Source: Pseudomonas lactucae
GTDB lineage: Bacteria; Pseudomonadota; Gammaproteobacteria; Pseudomonadales; Pseudomonadaceae
Assembly (NCBI RefSeq): GCF_016937615.1
Contig: NZ_JAFHKI010000052.1
Coordinates: 50,355 to 114,354, forward strand
Reading direction: 5' to 3'
Length of the DNA stretch: 64,000 bases
Position 1 is the stretch's first letter. Each line of letters begins with the position of its first letter. The notes beneath the pieces are model-generated. The model had not been told where the DNA came from. It ran no database searches and saw nothing but the letters and a program-made list of their open reading frames with translations. Both the position numbers and the translations under genes were made by a program. Positions 27,659 through 37,225 of the stretch are shown in pieces.

Positions 27659-27913
27659 ATGGTCGAAGAAGTAGAAATCAATCGCCTCTACTGGCACAGC
27701 CGTCGTGGCATGCTGGAGCTGGACGTGTTGTTGGTGCCTTTCACCAAAGAGGTATACGCGACGCTCAATAAAGTGGATCGCGACCTTTATGTTCGGCTGC
27801 TGGAATGTGAAGACCAGGACATGTTCGGCTGGTTCATGGAGCGTGCCGAGTCTGAAGACCCGGAGCTGCAGCGCATGGTTCGGATGATCCTGGATCGTGT
27901 CCAGCCCAAGTAA
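27659..27913 (+). CDS. sdhE: FAD assembly factor SdhE (CptB)
   Basis: 84 residues with the conserved RGMLELD motif (about 14-20), which SdhE uses to promote covalent flavinylation of succinate dehydrogenase. [15 protein letters not shown] and DMFGWFMER also match. The start at 27659 ([10 protein letters not shown]) has GAGGAGCG just upstream and gives the standard length. It overlaps the downstream ygfX gene by 17 bp. Confidence 0.93.
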   Translation: MVEEVEINRLYWHSRRGMLELDVLLVPFTKEVYATLNKVDRDLYVRLLECEDQDMFGWFMERAESEDPELQRMVRMILDRVQPK

Positions 27914-28343
27914 TCATTTTGAATGCCGCTGGCAGGCCTCGCGGCTGCTGCTGGTGGCGTATCTGATTGCCCAGTTGTTTGCGCTGGGCGCGTGGCTGTT
28001 TATCGAGGTGCCGTTCTCAAGCCTGGGTGTGCTGGTGTGCCTGGCGCATGCCGCCTGGGTGTTGCCACGGCATGTCCTGCTGACGCATCGTTCATCGATT
28101 CGTGGCCTGCGCCGTGATGAGGCGGGCTGGCAGCTGTTCAGCGCTGAGCGCGGCTGGCACGGCGTGCAGTTGCGCCCTGACAGCCTGGCGTTGCCGCTGA
28201 TTGTGGTGCTGCGCTATCGAGTGCCGGGCGAATGGCGCGTGCGCTCGATCTGCGTACCTTGCGACGCACAGGTCGCCGATCTGCACCGGCGCCTGCGGGT
28301 ACGCCTGAAGTTCAGCCGGCGTAGGTGGTTGGCACCAGAATAG
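27897..28343 (+). CDS. ygfX: YgfX/CptA-family membrane protein
   Basis: 148 residues with two membrane segments ([19 protein letters not shown], about 17-35; [15 protein letters not shown], about 43-57), then a cytoplasmic part ([38 protein letters not shown]). Size and overlap with sdhE identify YgfX. The E. coli homologue was described as a toxin affecting MreB and FtsZ, but its primary role is disputed. Its 3' end overlaps nadB on the opposite strand by 32 bp. Confidence 0.85.
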   Translation: MSSPSNHFECRWQASRLLLVAYLIAQLFALGAWLFIEVPFSSLGVLVCLAHAAWVLPRHVLLTHRSSIRGLRRDEAGWQLFSAERGWHGVQLRPDSLALPLIVVLRYRVPGEWRVRSICVPCDAQVADLHRRLRVRLKFSRRRWLAPE

Positions 28344-29927
28344 TGTCGCGTGCTTCGGGCAGCATCTGCGGGTAGTCGAGGGTGTAATGCAGGCCCCGGC
28401 TTTCCTTGCGTTCCATGGCCGAGCGGATCATCAGCTCGGCCACCTGGGCCAGGTTGCGCAGCTCGATCAGGTCGCGGCTGACTTTGTAGTTGCTGTAGAA
28501 CTCGTCGATTTCATCCAGCAGCAAGCGGACCCGGTGCTGGGCGCGCTGCAGGCGCTTGTTGGTACGCACAATCCCGACGTAGTCCCACATGAAGCGCCGC
28601 AGCTCATCCCAGTTGTGGGCGATGATCACGTCTTCGTCCGAGTCGGTCACTTGGCTGGCGTCCCAGCGGGGCAGGGCGGCCGGCACGGGATGTGCGGCAG
28701 TTGTTCGAGAATATCCGCCGCGGCCGAGCGGGCGTAGACGAAACATTCAAGCAGCGAGTTGCTGGCCATGCGATTGGCACCGTGCAGGCCGGTGAAGCTG
28801 GTTTCGCCAATTGCGTACAGGCCCGGCACATCGGTGCGGCCGTGCTGATCGACCACCACGCCGCCGCAGGTGTAGTGCGCGGCCGGCACCACGGGGATCG
28901 GGCCTTTGGTGATATCGATATTGAAGGTCAGGCAGCGCTCGTAGACCGTGGGGAAGTGGGTCTTGATGAAGGCTTCGGGTTTGTGGCTGATGTCCAGGTA
29001 CACACAGTCGATACCCAGGCGCTTCATTTCATGGTCGATGGCGCGGGCGACGATATCGCGCGGAGCCAGTTCGGCGCGCGGGTCGAAGCGCTGCATGAAG
29101 CGTTCGCCATTTGGCAGTTTCAGGTGCGCACCTTCGCCTCGCAGCGCTTCAGTGATCAGGAAACTCTTGGCCTGCGGGTGATACAGGCAGGTGGGGTGGA
29201 ACTGGTTGAACTCCAGGTTGGCCACCCGGCAGCCCGAGCGCCAGGCCATGGCGATGCCATCGCCGCAGGCGCCGTCGGGGTTGCTGGTATAGAGGTAGAC
29301 CTTGGCCGCGCCACCCGAGGCCAGAATAGTGAAGCGGGCGCCGTAGGTGTCGACTTCGCCGCTGATGCGGTTGAGCACGTAGGCGCCGAGGCAGCGTTCG
29401 CCCGGCAGGCCCAGGCGTTTTTCGGTGATCAGGTCGACCGCAACGCGCTGTTCCAGTAATTCGATGTTGGGGCGTTGGCGAGCCTGGTCGAGCAGGGTCT
29501 TGAAAATCGCCGCGCCAGTGGCGTCGGCGGCATGGATGATACGGCGATGGCTGTGGCCGCCCTCACGCGTCAGGTGAAATTCGAAACCGCCGTCGTCAGC
29601 GCTCGCGTGTTCATCGCGGGTGAATGGCACGCCTTGGTCGATCAGCCATTGGATCGCCTCGCGACTATGCTCGACGGTAAAGCGCACCGCGTCCTCGTTG
29701 CACAGGCCACCGCCGGCGTTGAGGGTGTCTTCAACGTGGGATTGCACCGTGTCGGTGTCGTCCAGCACGGCGGCGACCCCGCCTTGCGCCCAGAAGGTCG
29801 AGCCATTGGCCAGGTCGCCTTTGCTCAATACTGCAATGCGCAGGTGGCCGGGCAGCGTCAGCGCAAGACTCAAGCCGGCTGCGCCGCTGCCGATCACCAA
29901 AACATCGTGTTGAAACTGTTGGCTCAT
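28312..29927 (-). pseudogene. nadB: L-aspartate oxidase NadB, one frameshift
   Basis: First enzyme of NAD synthesis from aspartate, an FAD flavoprotein. The N-terminal dinucleotide motif [15 protein letters not shown] is followed by [19 protein letters not shown], catalytic-region text [20 protein letters not shown] and [20 protein letters not shown]. The frame breaks after LEQLPHIP at 28687-28689, where three Cs stand in place of four on the coding strand. It resumes as [20 protein letters not shown] through the C-terminal helical domain to 28312. Repaired length 538, equal to the family norm. NadB is a core enzyme, so a consensus error is likelier than real loss. Confidence 0.9.
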
Positions 29928-30109
29928 TTGGAGGATTCCGCAAAAAGCGATCCGAAGGGGTGGCGCAAACAGGACGCCTGGATCGGCGAATCAAAGGGTC
30001 ACACGGGCCACTAGTATATAGAGGGGGGGAGCGGCACAATAGCCGTGCATTCGTGGCAATGTGAGATTACGGTGCGCAGCTTGGGTAAATCGACTGGTTA
30101 TTGAAGCGG

Positions 30110-30137
30110 GAACTTTTTGCATGAGCCCCGACTCAAT
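30110..30137 (+). promoter_or_regulatory. Candidate distal AlgU-type promoter
   Basis: GAACTT at 30110-30115 is followed after 17 nt by TCAAT. The -35 is perfect; the -10 is weak against TCTGA. It could be a second autoregulated start point. Confidence 0.4.
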
Positions 30138-30301
30138 AGCAGGTTGCCTGAAAGCTGGGAAATGTTGAGTTTATTGGCCCGTCGGGAGCATTGGACGCGT
30201 CAGAAACCGGCGACAAGATTATTCGCGCAGCCGGCGTTGCCCGCGCTGCGTTTTTCGTGTGTGCCAAATCAGTGCATGCCGGAAACTTGCTTGAGGGGGG
30301 A

Positions 30302-30328
30302 GAACTTTTGCGAAAAGTCCGAGTCTAT
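30302..30328 (+). promoter_or_regulatory. AlgU-dependent promoter of algU
   Basis: GAACTT at 30302-30307, a 16-nt spacer, then TCTAT at 30324-30328, fits the AlgU/RpoE consensus GAACTT-N16/17-TCTGA. It lies about 60 bp before the algU start, which implies positive autoregulation. Confidence 0.75.
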
Positions 30329-30387
30329 GTTTGCAAGCCTGATCGTTTAGTTATGCAAGCCTCCTTCAAGTACAACGAGGAGTGTTC

Positions 30388-30969
30388 ATGCTAACCCAGG
30401 AAGAGGATCAGCAGCTGGTCGAGCGCGTACAACGCGGCGACAAGCGAGCATTTGATCTGCTAGTGCTGAAATACCAGCACAAAATTCTCGGGTTGATCGT
30501 GCGGTTCGTGCACGACACCCATGAAGCGCAGGACGTTGCACAGGAAGCCTTTATCAAGGCGTACCGTGCACTGGGCAATTTCCGCGGTGACAGTGCGTTT
30601 TACACGTGGCTGTACCGCATCGCCATCAACACGGCGAAGAACTATCTGGTGTCACGCGGACGCCGCCCACCGGATAGCGATGTAAGTTCAGAAGACGCTG
30701 AATTTTACGATGGAGACCACGGCCTCAAAGATCTCGAGTCGCCGGAGCGTGCATTGCTGCGCGACGAGATCGAAGGCACCGTTCATCGCACGATTCAGCA
30801 ACTGCCAGAAGATTTGCGTACGGCGTTAACTTTACGTGAATTCGATGGTCTGAGTTACGAAGACATTGCGAGCGTCATGCAGTGTCCGGTGGGGACTGTA
30901 AGGTCACGGATTTTCCGGGCCCGGGAAGCCATCGATAAAGCCTTGCAACCGTTGTTGCAGGAAAACTAG
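30388..30969 (+). CDS. algU: Extracytoplasmic stress sigma factor AlgU (RpoE)
   Basis: 193 residues from the ATG at 30388, exactly AlgU length; the 5' GTG at 30382 is ignored because GAGGAG sits correctly for 30388. Region 2 (LLVLKYQHKILGLIVRFVHD, EAQDVAQEAFIKAYRALGNF, about 25-70) and region 4 (LPEDLRTALTLREFDGLSYE, DIASVMQCPVGTVRSRIFRA, about 130-178) are intact. It drives envelope-stress and alginate genes and is held by MucA/MucB. It heads the algU-mucA-mucB-mucD cluster. Confidence 0.97.
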   Translation: MLTQEEDQQLVERVQRGDKRAFDLLVLKYQHKILGLIVRFVHDTHEAQDVAQEAFIKAYRALGNFRGDSAFYTWLYRIAINTAKNYLVSRGRRPPDSDVSSEDAEFYDGDHGLKDLESPERALLRDEIEGTVHRTIQQLPEDLRTALTLREFDGLSYEDIASVMQCPVGTVRSRIFRAREAIDKALQPLLQEN

Positions 30970-31001
30970 AGACAGCGGCGACAGCCAAGAGAGGAACCGC
31001 C

Positions 31002-31589
31002 ATGAGTCGTGATGCCCTGCAGGAATCGCTGTCCGCAGTGATGGATAACGAAGCGGATGAACTGGAACTTCGTCGAGTGCTCAATGCATTTGATGATGCC
31101 GAAACCCGTGATACCTGGTCTCGTTACCAAGTCGCTCGGGCGGTGATGCACAAGGATCTTCTAATCCCTCGTCTGGATATTGCTGCGGCCGTTTCTGCTG
31201 CACTGGCTGATGAAGCCGTTCCGGCAAAAGCTGCTCGTGGTCCATGGCGTAGCCTGGGTCGTCTGGCGGTCGCTGCCTCGGTGACTGTTGCCGTATTGGC
31301 CGGTGTTCGCCTGTACAACCAGGATGAAATAGCCGGTGCCGAACTGGCCCAGCAGACTCAGCAACCGGTCATGGCCGGCCCGCAAGTCAAAGGCCCAGCG
31401 GTCTTGGCCGGCTACAAGGAAAGCTCCGACACCACCGGCCCTATGGCTAACGGTGTGTTGCAAGGGCAATCCGGGTGGCAGGACCAGCGTCTTCCAGGCT
31501 ACCTGCGCCAACATGCACAGGAATCGGCTTTGAAAGGCACTGAAAGCGCTCTGCCATACGCACGTGCTGCAAGCCTGGAAAACCGTTGA
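31002..31589 (+). CDS. mucA: Anti-sigma factor MucA
   Basis: 195 residues. The N-terminal cytoplasmic AlgU-binding domain (about 1-78) starts MSRDALQESLSAVMDNEADE. One membrane segment at about 86-104 (LAVAASVTVAVLAGVRLY) is followed by a periplasmic domain for MucB binding and AlgW cleavage. The reading frame is complete, with no mucoid-type truncation. It follows algU by 32 bp. Confidence 0.95.
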   Translation: MSRDALQESLSAVMDNEADELELRRVLNAFDDAETRDTWSRYQVARAVMHKDLLIPRLDIAAAVSAALADEAVPAKAARGPWRSLGRLAVAASVTVAVLAGVRLYNQDEIAGAELAQQTQQPVMAGPQVKGPAVLAGYKESSDTTGPMANGVLQGQSGWQDQRLPGYLRQHAQESALKGTESALPYARAASLENR

Positions 31590-31605
31590 TCCGTTAAGGG
31601 GCTCT

Positions 31606-32567
31606 ATGCGCGCCATATCGCTCCTTACGCTTTTGCTCAGTGGCTGGTTTGCACTCCCCGCCCATGCCGACGAAGCCCAAGACTGGCTGACAAGGCTTGG
31701 GCGAGCAGAGCAGCAGCAAAGCTTTCAAGGCACGTTCGTCTACGAGCGTAGTGGTAGTTTTTCTACCCATGACATCTGGCATCGCGTCCAGAATGGTCAA
31801 GTCCGCGAGCGCTTTTGCAGCTTGATGGATCTGCCCAGGAAGTCGTGCGGGTCGATGGCCGAACTCAATGCGTCAGCGGCACCCTCGTGGCCGGCTTGGG
31901 CAATTCGCGTAACGACTCCTCACGTGTGCTTGACCCACAAAAACTCAATCAATTCTATGAACTGGCCGTCATCGGCAAGTCCCGCGTGGCCGGTCGTAAT
32001 GCGGTCATTGTGTCGATCACGCCGCGCGATCAATACCGTTATGGTTTTGAGCTGCATCTGGATCGTGACACCGCGCTGCCGCTCAAATCCCTGTTGCTCA
32101 ATGATCAGGGGCAGTTGCTGGAGCGTTTCCAGTTCACACGTTTGAACACGTCTACGGTGCCTGATGATCGCGACTTGCTGCCCAGCAAGGAATGCGTACC
32201 TATTTCCGTGGCCGACAGCCAGGCACCAGCAGTTGAGCCCGCCGAGACCTGGCATCTGGAATGGCTGCCGCCGGGGTTTCAGTTGACCAACAGCAGTGCC
32301 CGTAAAGACATCCACACCAAAACGACAGTCGACAGCCTGATGTATGAAGATGGATTGGCTCGATTCTCGGTGTTTCTTGAGCCCATCAGTGATGTGAGCG
32401 TGACCGAAACTCGCACGCAACTGGGCCCGACGGTGGCGGTGTCCCGTCGTTTGAACACGGTGGATGGCGAAATGATGGTGACGGTGGTGGGCGAAATTCC
32501 TATCGGGACCGCTGAACGCATCGCGCTGTCGGTGCGCGGCGAAAAAAAGGCACCCACCAAACCGTGA
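31606..32567 (+). pseudogene. mucB: Periplasmic regulator MucB, one frameshift
   Basis: The signal peptide (about 1-20, ending LPAHADE) is followed by DWLTRLGRAEQQQSFQGTFV and YERSGSFSTHDIWHRVQNGQ. The frame then breaks at about 31812, after RER. One missing base before TTTTGCAG joins it to LQLDGSAQEVVRVDGRTQCV and the rest of MucB (LNQFYELAVIGKSRVAGRNA, WHLEWLPPGFQLTNSSARKD). Repaired length 320. MucB protects MucA from proteolysis. A true break would raise AlgU activity and could give mucoidy, but this is one of many similar slips in the window. It starts 16 bp after mucA. Confidence 0.88.
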
Positions 32568-32801
32568 GGTGTTAATCCTATGTTCATCCTGCTCTTTCAC
32601 CGTGGCTCTACGCCAATCAGGCTACCGAGAGCATGAAATGTCTGGATCAGCATTTTCACTTGCAAAAACCTCTCATGTTTTTTATAGGTCAGGGCTTGTC
32701 GGCTCTGGCCTTGTCTTGTTCGCGGAACAAAGACGTCGGTCGCAGTTTCCGGCGTTTCCTGAACCCTGTCGCTCAACCCTGCTCGTCGTAACGGGAGCTG
32801 T

Positions 32802-34241
32802 ATGTCGATACCACGTTTGAAATACTACCTATCCATAGTCGCCACGGTACTGGTACTGGGCCAGGCTGTGACCGCACAAGCGGTCGAATTGCCTGACTTT
32901 ACTCAACTGGTTGAGCAAGCCTCGCCTGCCGTGGTGAACATCAGTACCACGCAAAAGCTGCCGGATCGCAAAGTCTCGAACCAGCAGATGCCAGACCTCG
33001 AAGGCTTGCCGCCGATGCTGCGCGAGTTCTTCGAACGAGGCATGCCTCAACCGCGTGCCCCTCGTGGCGGCGGTGGTGGTCAGCGTGAAGCGCAGTCCCT
33101 GGGCTCGGGCTTCATCATTTCACCGGATGGCTACATCCTGACCAACAATCACGTGATTGCCGACGCCGACGAGATCCTGGTGCGCCTGGCCGACCGCAGT
33201 GAGCTGAAAGCCAAGCTGGTGGGCACTGACCCGCGTTCCGATGTGGCGTTGTTGAAAATCGAAGGCAAGGACTTGCCGGTGCTGAAGCTGGGCAAGTCCC
33301 AGGACTTGAAAGCCGGTCAATGGGTCGTCGCCATCGGATCGCCGTTTGGTTTTGACCACACCGTGACCCAGGGCATTGTCAGCGCCATCGGTCGCAGCCT
33401 GCCCAATGAAAACTACGTGCCGTTTATCCAGACCGACGTGCCGATCAACCCGGGCAACTCCGGTGGTCCGCTGTTTAACCTGGCGGGCGAAGTGGTGGGC
33501 ATCAACTCGCAGATCTACACCCGCTCCGGTGGTTTCATGGGCGTGTCGTTCGCTATCCCGATCGACGTGGCCATGGACGTTTCCAATCAGCTCAAAAGCG
33601 GTGGCAAAGTCAGCCGTGGCTGGTTGGGTGTAGTGATCCAGGAAGTGAACAAGGATCTCGCTGAGTCCTTCGGCCTCGACAAGCCGGCCGGCGCCTTGGT
33701 TGCGCAGATCCAGGACGGCGGTCCGGCTGCCAAGGGCGGCCTGCAGGTAGGTGACGTGATCCTGAGCATGAACGGCCAGCCGATCATCATGTCGGCAGAC
33801 CTGCCACACCTGGTCGGTGCGCTCAAGGCGGGCAGCAAAGCCAAGCTGGAAGTGATCCGTGACGGCAAGCGCCAGAATGTGGAGCTCACCGTCGGTGCCA
33901 TTCCTGAAGAAGGCGCGACCCTGGACGCTTTGGGTAACACCAAGCCGGGCGCAGAGCGCAGCAGCAACCGCCTGGGCGTCGCCGTGGCCGAGTTGACCGA
34001 CGAGCAGAAGAAGACGTTCGACCTCAAGAGCGGTGTCGTGATCAAGGAAGTGCAGGACGGTCCTGCCGCCTTGATCGGCCTGCAGCCGGGCGACGTGATC
34101 ACCCACCTGAACAATCAGGCGATTGAGACCACCAAGCAGTTCACCGACATCGCCAAGGCGTTGCCGAAGAACCGTTCGGTGTCGATGCGTGTGTTGCGTG
34201 AGGGGCGTGCCAGCTTCATCACCTTCAAACTGGCTGAGTAA
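32802..34241 (+). CDS. mucD: Periplasmic serine protease MucD (DegP-like)
   Basis: 479 residues. The signal peptide spans about 1-26. The trypsin-like domain has the catalytic triad in LTNNHVIADADE (His), DPRSDVALLKIE (Asp) and NPGNSGGPLFNLAGEVVGIN (Ser). A Gly-rich loop (APRGGGGGQREAQ) precedes the first strand. Two PDZ domains follow (VSRGWLGVVIQEVNKDLAES; NRLGVAVAELTDEQKKTFDL). It degrades misfolded envelope proteins and dampens AlgU activation. No mucC lies between mucB and mucD. The 234-bp spacer may hold its own promoter. Confidence 0.95.
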   Translation: MSIPRLKYYLSIVATVLVLGQAVTAQAVELPDFTQLVEQASPAVVNISTTQKLPDRKVSNQQMPDLEGLPPMLREFFERGMPQPRAPRGGGGGQREAQSLGSGFIISPDGYILTNNHVIADADEILVRLADRSELKAKLVGTDPRSDVALLKIEGKDLPVLKLGKSQDLKAGQWVVAIGSPFGFDHTVTQGIVSAIGRSLPNENYVPFIQTDVPINPGNSGGPLFNLAGEVVGINSQIYTRSGGFMGVSFAIPIDVAMDVSNQLKSGGKVSRGWLGVVIQEVNKDLAESFGLDKPAGALVAQIQDGGPAAKGGLQVGDVILSMNGQPIIMSADLPHLVGALKAGSKAKLEVIRDGKRQNVELTVGAIPEEGATLDALGNTKPGAERSSNRLGVAVAELTDEQKKTFDLKSGVVIKEVQDGPAALIGLQPGDVITHLNNQAIETTKQFTDIAKALPKNRSVSMRVLREGRASFITFKLAE

Positions 34242-34255
34242 CCGTCAGGTCCAAT

Positions 34256-34295
34256 AAAAAGCCCCGCCTTCGTTAAACGAGGGCGGGGCTTTTTT
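34256..34295. terminator. Bidirectional terminator between mucD and bepA
   Basis: A long stem (GCCCCGCC / GGCGGGGC) with an A5 lead and a T6 trail lies 14 bp after mucD and 13 bp before the end of the convergent bepA gene. Confidence 0.9.
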
Positions 34296-34308
34296 GTGGG
34301 TGATGGGT

Positions 34309-35742
34309 TTAGCCCATCATCCCTTTGACCAGGCGTTCCTGCTCGATCAGCTCGCGCTGGCGTGCATCGATGCGTGACGACAGCGGGAAGTTGCTGCCGG
34401 CGCGGCGTTTGGCGAAATCCAGTTGTTGGATCGCCTGCTGGAAATCACCCACCAGCGCGAAGTACTCGGCGCGGGCTTGATGCAAGCCGATGATGTTGCC
34501 GGACAAACCTCGCGTTTCGGCAACCTGATACCACACATCCGGATCATCCGGACGGGACTTGAGCAGGCCATCCAATGCCTTTTCCGCGTCGGCGGTGCGA
34601 TTTTGCTTGAGCAGCAGGTCTACTCGCATCTGATTCAGCGGATAGTTGCCTGGGTACTGGGTCAGCATCCGATCGGTGCGTTGCTGGGCATCGGGTAGAT
34701 GGTTGTTATCGATATCCAGCTGAATTTGCGCCAGGTTGTAGGTGATGTCGTTGGGCGCCTTGGCCAGCAACGGTTGCAGGCTGTCCCGTGCCTGCTTGAA
34801 CTGCGAGGCTTTGATCTGGGCGATGGCCAGGCCGTAGCGCGCCACATCGTTTTTCGGGTTCTCGTCCAGTTGCGCCTGGAATCGCTTGGCGGCAAGTCCT
34901 GACGTGTCCTCATATTGCAACTGCACCCGTGCGCGAATGAGTTGATAGCGCAGGCTGTCTTCCTTGCCGCCGGGCTTGGCCTGTTCGGCGCGGTTACGGG
35001 TGTCGGCGATCCGCGATTCGGTGACCGGGTGCGTCAGCAGGAACTCCGGTGGCTTGGCGTCGAAGCGGTATTGACGCCCCAGGCGCTCGAACATGGTGGG
35101 CATTGAGCGAGGGTCGTAGCCGGCCTTTTCCAGGTTGACGATGCCGATGCGGTCCGCCTCCTGTTCATTCTGCCGAGAGAAGCGGCGCTGTTCCTGGATC
35201 GCGGCGGCCTGAGTGCCGGCAATCGCCGCAATACCAGCATCGCCGGCACCTGCGGCCGCCGCAATGATGCCGCCGAGCAGGGCTGCCATCATCGGGATCT
35301 GCATGCGTTGTTGCGCTTCAACGCCACGGGCGAAGTGACGTTGGGACAAGTGCGCCAATTCATGGGCCAGTACCGAGGCGTATTCCCCTTCGGTCTGGGC
35401 ATTGAGGAACAGGCCGCCGTTCACGCCCACGATACCGCCCGGCGCGGCAAAGGCGTTGAGTTGCGGGCTGTTGATCAGGATGAACTCCAGGCGCCGGTCA
35501 TTGACCTGGCTGGTCTCCACCAGTTTGTACACGCTGGTTTCGACGTAATCCTTGAGCTGCGTGTCGTTCAGCTGGGAAACCTGCCCGCGCAGGTAGGCCA
35601 GCCAGGCACGGCCCAGTTGATATTCCTGTTGCGGCGAGACAATGGCAGAGCTGGCGTCGCCAAGCGACGGCAGGTCGTCAGCGAAGCCTGGGGAGGCCAG
35701 CAGGCAAGCCAGCGTCAGCAGGGTGGGGCGCAAAAAAGTCAT
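34309..35742 (-). CDS. bepA: Periplasmic M48 metalloprotease/chaperone BepA
   Basis: 477 residues. After a signal peptide (about 1-21), the M48 domain carries the zinc motif in VLAHELAHLSQRHFARG (HExxH, about 128-144) and the third-ligand region NEQEADRIGIVNLEKAGYDP. The C-terminal half is TPR-like (LAKAPNDITYNLAQIQLDID, LLKQNRTADAEKALDGLL). This is the BepA/YfgC layout: quality control of LptD and BAM assembly in the outer membrane. It is monocistronic. Confidence 0.92.
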   Translation of the reverse strand: MTFLRPTLLTLACLLASPGFADDLPSLGDASSAIVSPQQEYQLGRAWLAYLRGQVSQLNDTQLKDYVETSVYKLVETSQVNDRRLEFILINSPQLNAFAAPGGIVGVNGGLFLNAQTEGEYASVLAHELAHLSQRHFARGVEAQQRMQIPMMAALLGGIIAAAAGAGDAGIAAIAGTQAAAIQEQRRFSRQNEQEADRIGIVNLEKAGYDPRSMPTMFERLGRQYRFDAKPPEFLLTHPVTESRIADTRNRAEQAKPGGKEDSLRYQLIRARVQLQYEDTSGLAAKRFQAQLDENPKNDVARYGLAIAQIKASQFKQARDSLQPLLAKAPNDITYNLAQIQLDIDNNHLPDAQQRTDRMLTQYPGNYPLNQMRVDLLLKQNRTADAEKALDGLLKSRPDDPDVWYQVAETRGLSGNIIGLHQARAEYFALVGDFQQAIQQLDFAKRRAGSNFPLSSRIDARQRELIEQERLVKGMMG

Positions 35743-35838
35743 GCACAGAGCCTTTCGACAAAGAGCTTACTGTAGCCGGACACTGAGCTTCGGACCAGAT
35801 ATTCTAAGCACCCCCGAACGCTTGCCCGGAGTAAAACC

Positions 35839-36078
35839 ATGACCGACGCTGTCGCCTTTGATGCCGAACTCGATGCCAGCGGCCTCAACTGCCCGTTACC
35901 CTTGCTCAAGGCCAAGCTGGAGCTCAATCGATTGGCCAGTGGCGCCGTGCTCAAGGTGATCGCCACGGACGCAGGGTCGCAGCGTGACTTCCGCACATTC
36001 GCCAAGCTGGCCGGCCACACCCTGTTGCACGAAGAAGATGTCGCCGGTGTGTACCGCTACTGGTTGCGCAAGGCCTGA
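35839..36078 (+). CDS. tusA: TusA-family sulfurtransferase
   Basis: 79 residues with the catalytic motif CPLPLLKAK (Cys about residue 19) in LDASGLNCPLPLLKAKLELN. TusA-like proteins relay persulfide sulfur, for example to tRNA thiolation. No partner Tus genes are nearby, so the specific pathway is not shown. It is followed 32 bp later by the AI-2E transporter-family gene, with probable co-transcription. Confidence 0.88.
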   Translation: MTDAVAFDAELDASGLNCPLPLLKAKLELNRLASGAVLKVIATDAGSQRDFRTFAKLAGHTLLHEEDVAGVYRYWLRKA

Positions 36079-36109
36079 GTCGTTCGCCCCTACCGCCCGA
36101 GGTTGATTG

Positions 36110-37180
36110 ATGTTCAAAGTGTTACGAGACTGGATCCAGCGCTACTTCTCTGATGAGGAAGCCGTGGTGCTGGCCGTCCTGCTGTTTCTGGCCTTTACGG
36201 CTGTGCTCACCTTGGGCGGCATGCTCGCGCCGGTATTGGCGGGGATGGTGCTGGCGTACCTGATGCAGGGGCTGGTCACTACCCTGGAGCGTCTGCGCCT
36301 GCCGGGCGGAGCGGCGGTGGGGTTGGTGTTTGCCCTGTTCATGGGCTTGCTGGTGGTGTTTATCGTGGTGGTGCTGCCGCTGCTGTGGCATCAGTTGATC
36401 ACGCTGTTCAACGAGTTGCCGGGCATGCTCGCCAAATGGCAATCGCTGTTGCTGCTGTTGCCGGAGCGCTACCCGCATCTGGTGTCGGACGAGCAGGTGC
36501 TGCAGGCCATCGAAGTGGCGCGCGGTGAAATCGGAAAATTCGGGCAATGGGCGCTGACCTTTTCCCTGTCCAGCCTGCCGTTGCTGGTCAATATCATGAT
36601 CTATCTGGTGCTGGTGCCGATCCTGGTGTTTTTCTTCCTCAAGGATCGCGCGATGATCGGCCGCTGGGTGAGCGGTTACCTTCCGCGTGAACGGGCGCTG
36701 ATTACTCGGGTGGCTGAGGAGATGAACCGCCAGATCGCCAATTACATCCGGGGCAAGGTCATCGAGATCATCATCTGCGGTGGCGTGACTTACATCGCCT
36801 TTATCGCCCTGGATCTGAACTACGCGGCGCTGCTGGCATTGCTGGTCGGCATTTCAGTGGTGGTGCCGTATGTCGGCGCGGTGGTGGTGACGGTGCCGGT
36901 AACCTTGATTGCCCTGTTCCAGTGGGGCTGGAGCGACCAGTTCATCTACCTGATGGCGGTATACGGCATCATCCAGACACTGGACGGCAACGTGCTGGTG
37001 CCGTTGCTGTTTTCGGAGGCGGTCAACCTGCACCCGGTGGCGATTATCTGTGCGGTGTTGTTGTTTGGCGGGTTGTGGGGATTCTGGGGCGTGTTCTTTG
37101 CGATTCCCCTGGCGACGCTGTTCAAGGCGGTGCTGGATGCGTGGCCGCGACGTGAGCCGGTGGTGGCGCCGCTGCTGTAA
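36110..37180 (+). CDS. AI-2E/PerM-family membrane protein
   Basis: 356 residues, about eight membrane spans in the family pattern: paired N-terminal spans (AVVLAVLLFLAFTAVLTLGG, LAPVLAGMVLAYLMQGLVTT), a soluble middle (about 85-140), then PILVFFFLKDRAMIGRWVSG, GGVTYIAFIALDLNYAALLA and GLWGFWGVFFAIPLATLFKA. The PerM group includes transporters of unknown substrate; AI-2 export is shown for only a few. The ATG at 36110 is chosen over the TTG at 36107. Confidence 0.9.
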   Translation: MFKVLRDWIQRYFSDEEAVVLAVLLFLAFTAVLTLGGMLAPVLAGMVLAYLMQGLVTTLERLRLPGGAAVGLVFALFMGLLVVFIVVVLPLLWHQLITLFNELPGMLAKWQSLLLLLPERYPHLVSDEQVLQAIEVARGEIGKFGQWALTFSLSSLPLLVNIMIYLVLVPILVFFFLKDRAMIGRWVSGYLPRERALITRVAEEMNRQIANYIRGKVIEIIICGGVTYIAFIALDLNYAALLALLVGISVVVPYVGAVVVTVPVTLIALFQWGWSDQFIYLMAVYGIIQTLDGNVLVPLLFSEAVNLHPVAIICAVLLFGGLWGFWGVFFAIPLATLFKAVLDAWPRREPVVAPLL

Positions 37181-37192
37181 CGCTCTCACCCT

Positions 37193-37225
37193 TTGTAATG
37201 AGCGGGACAAGCCCGCTCACTACAA
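37193..37225. terminator. REP-like palindromic terminator
   Basis: TTGTA and GAGCGGG pair with CCCGCTC and TACAA around an ACAA loop, between the convergent PerM-family and bcp genes. There is no long T tract, so termination may rest on the strong stem. Confidence 0.6.

Larger units (their letters stand above)
29928..30387. other. nadB-algU divergent control region
   Basis: 460 bp with no supported gene. It carries two candidate AlgU-type promoters (listed separately) and the AACGAGGAG ribosome site of algU. In P. aeruginosa the equivalent region has several promoters, some AlgU-dependent. Confidence 0.5.

Noticed and set aside
32569..32820. Possible mucC between mucB and mucD
   Set aside because: The 83-codon frame has no membrane segments or RseC-like text, so it is not MucC.
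33120..34106. 328-codon frame opposite mucD
   Set aside because: Shadow of a well-supported protease gene.
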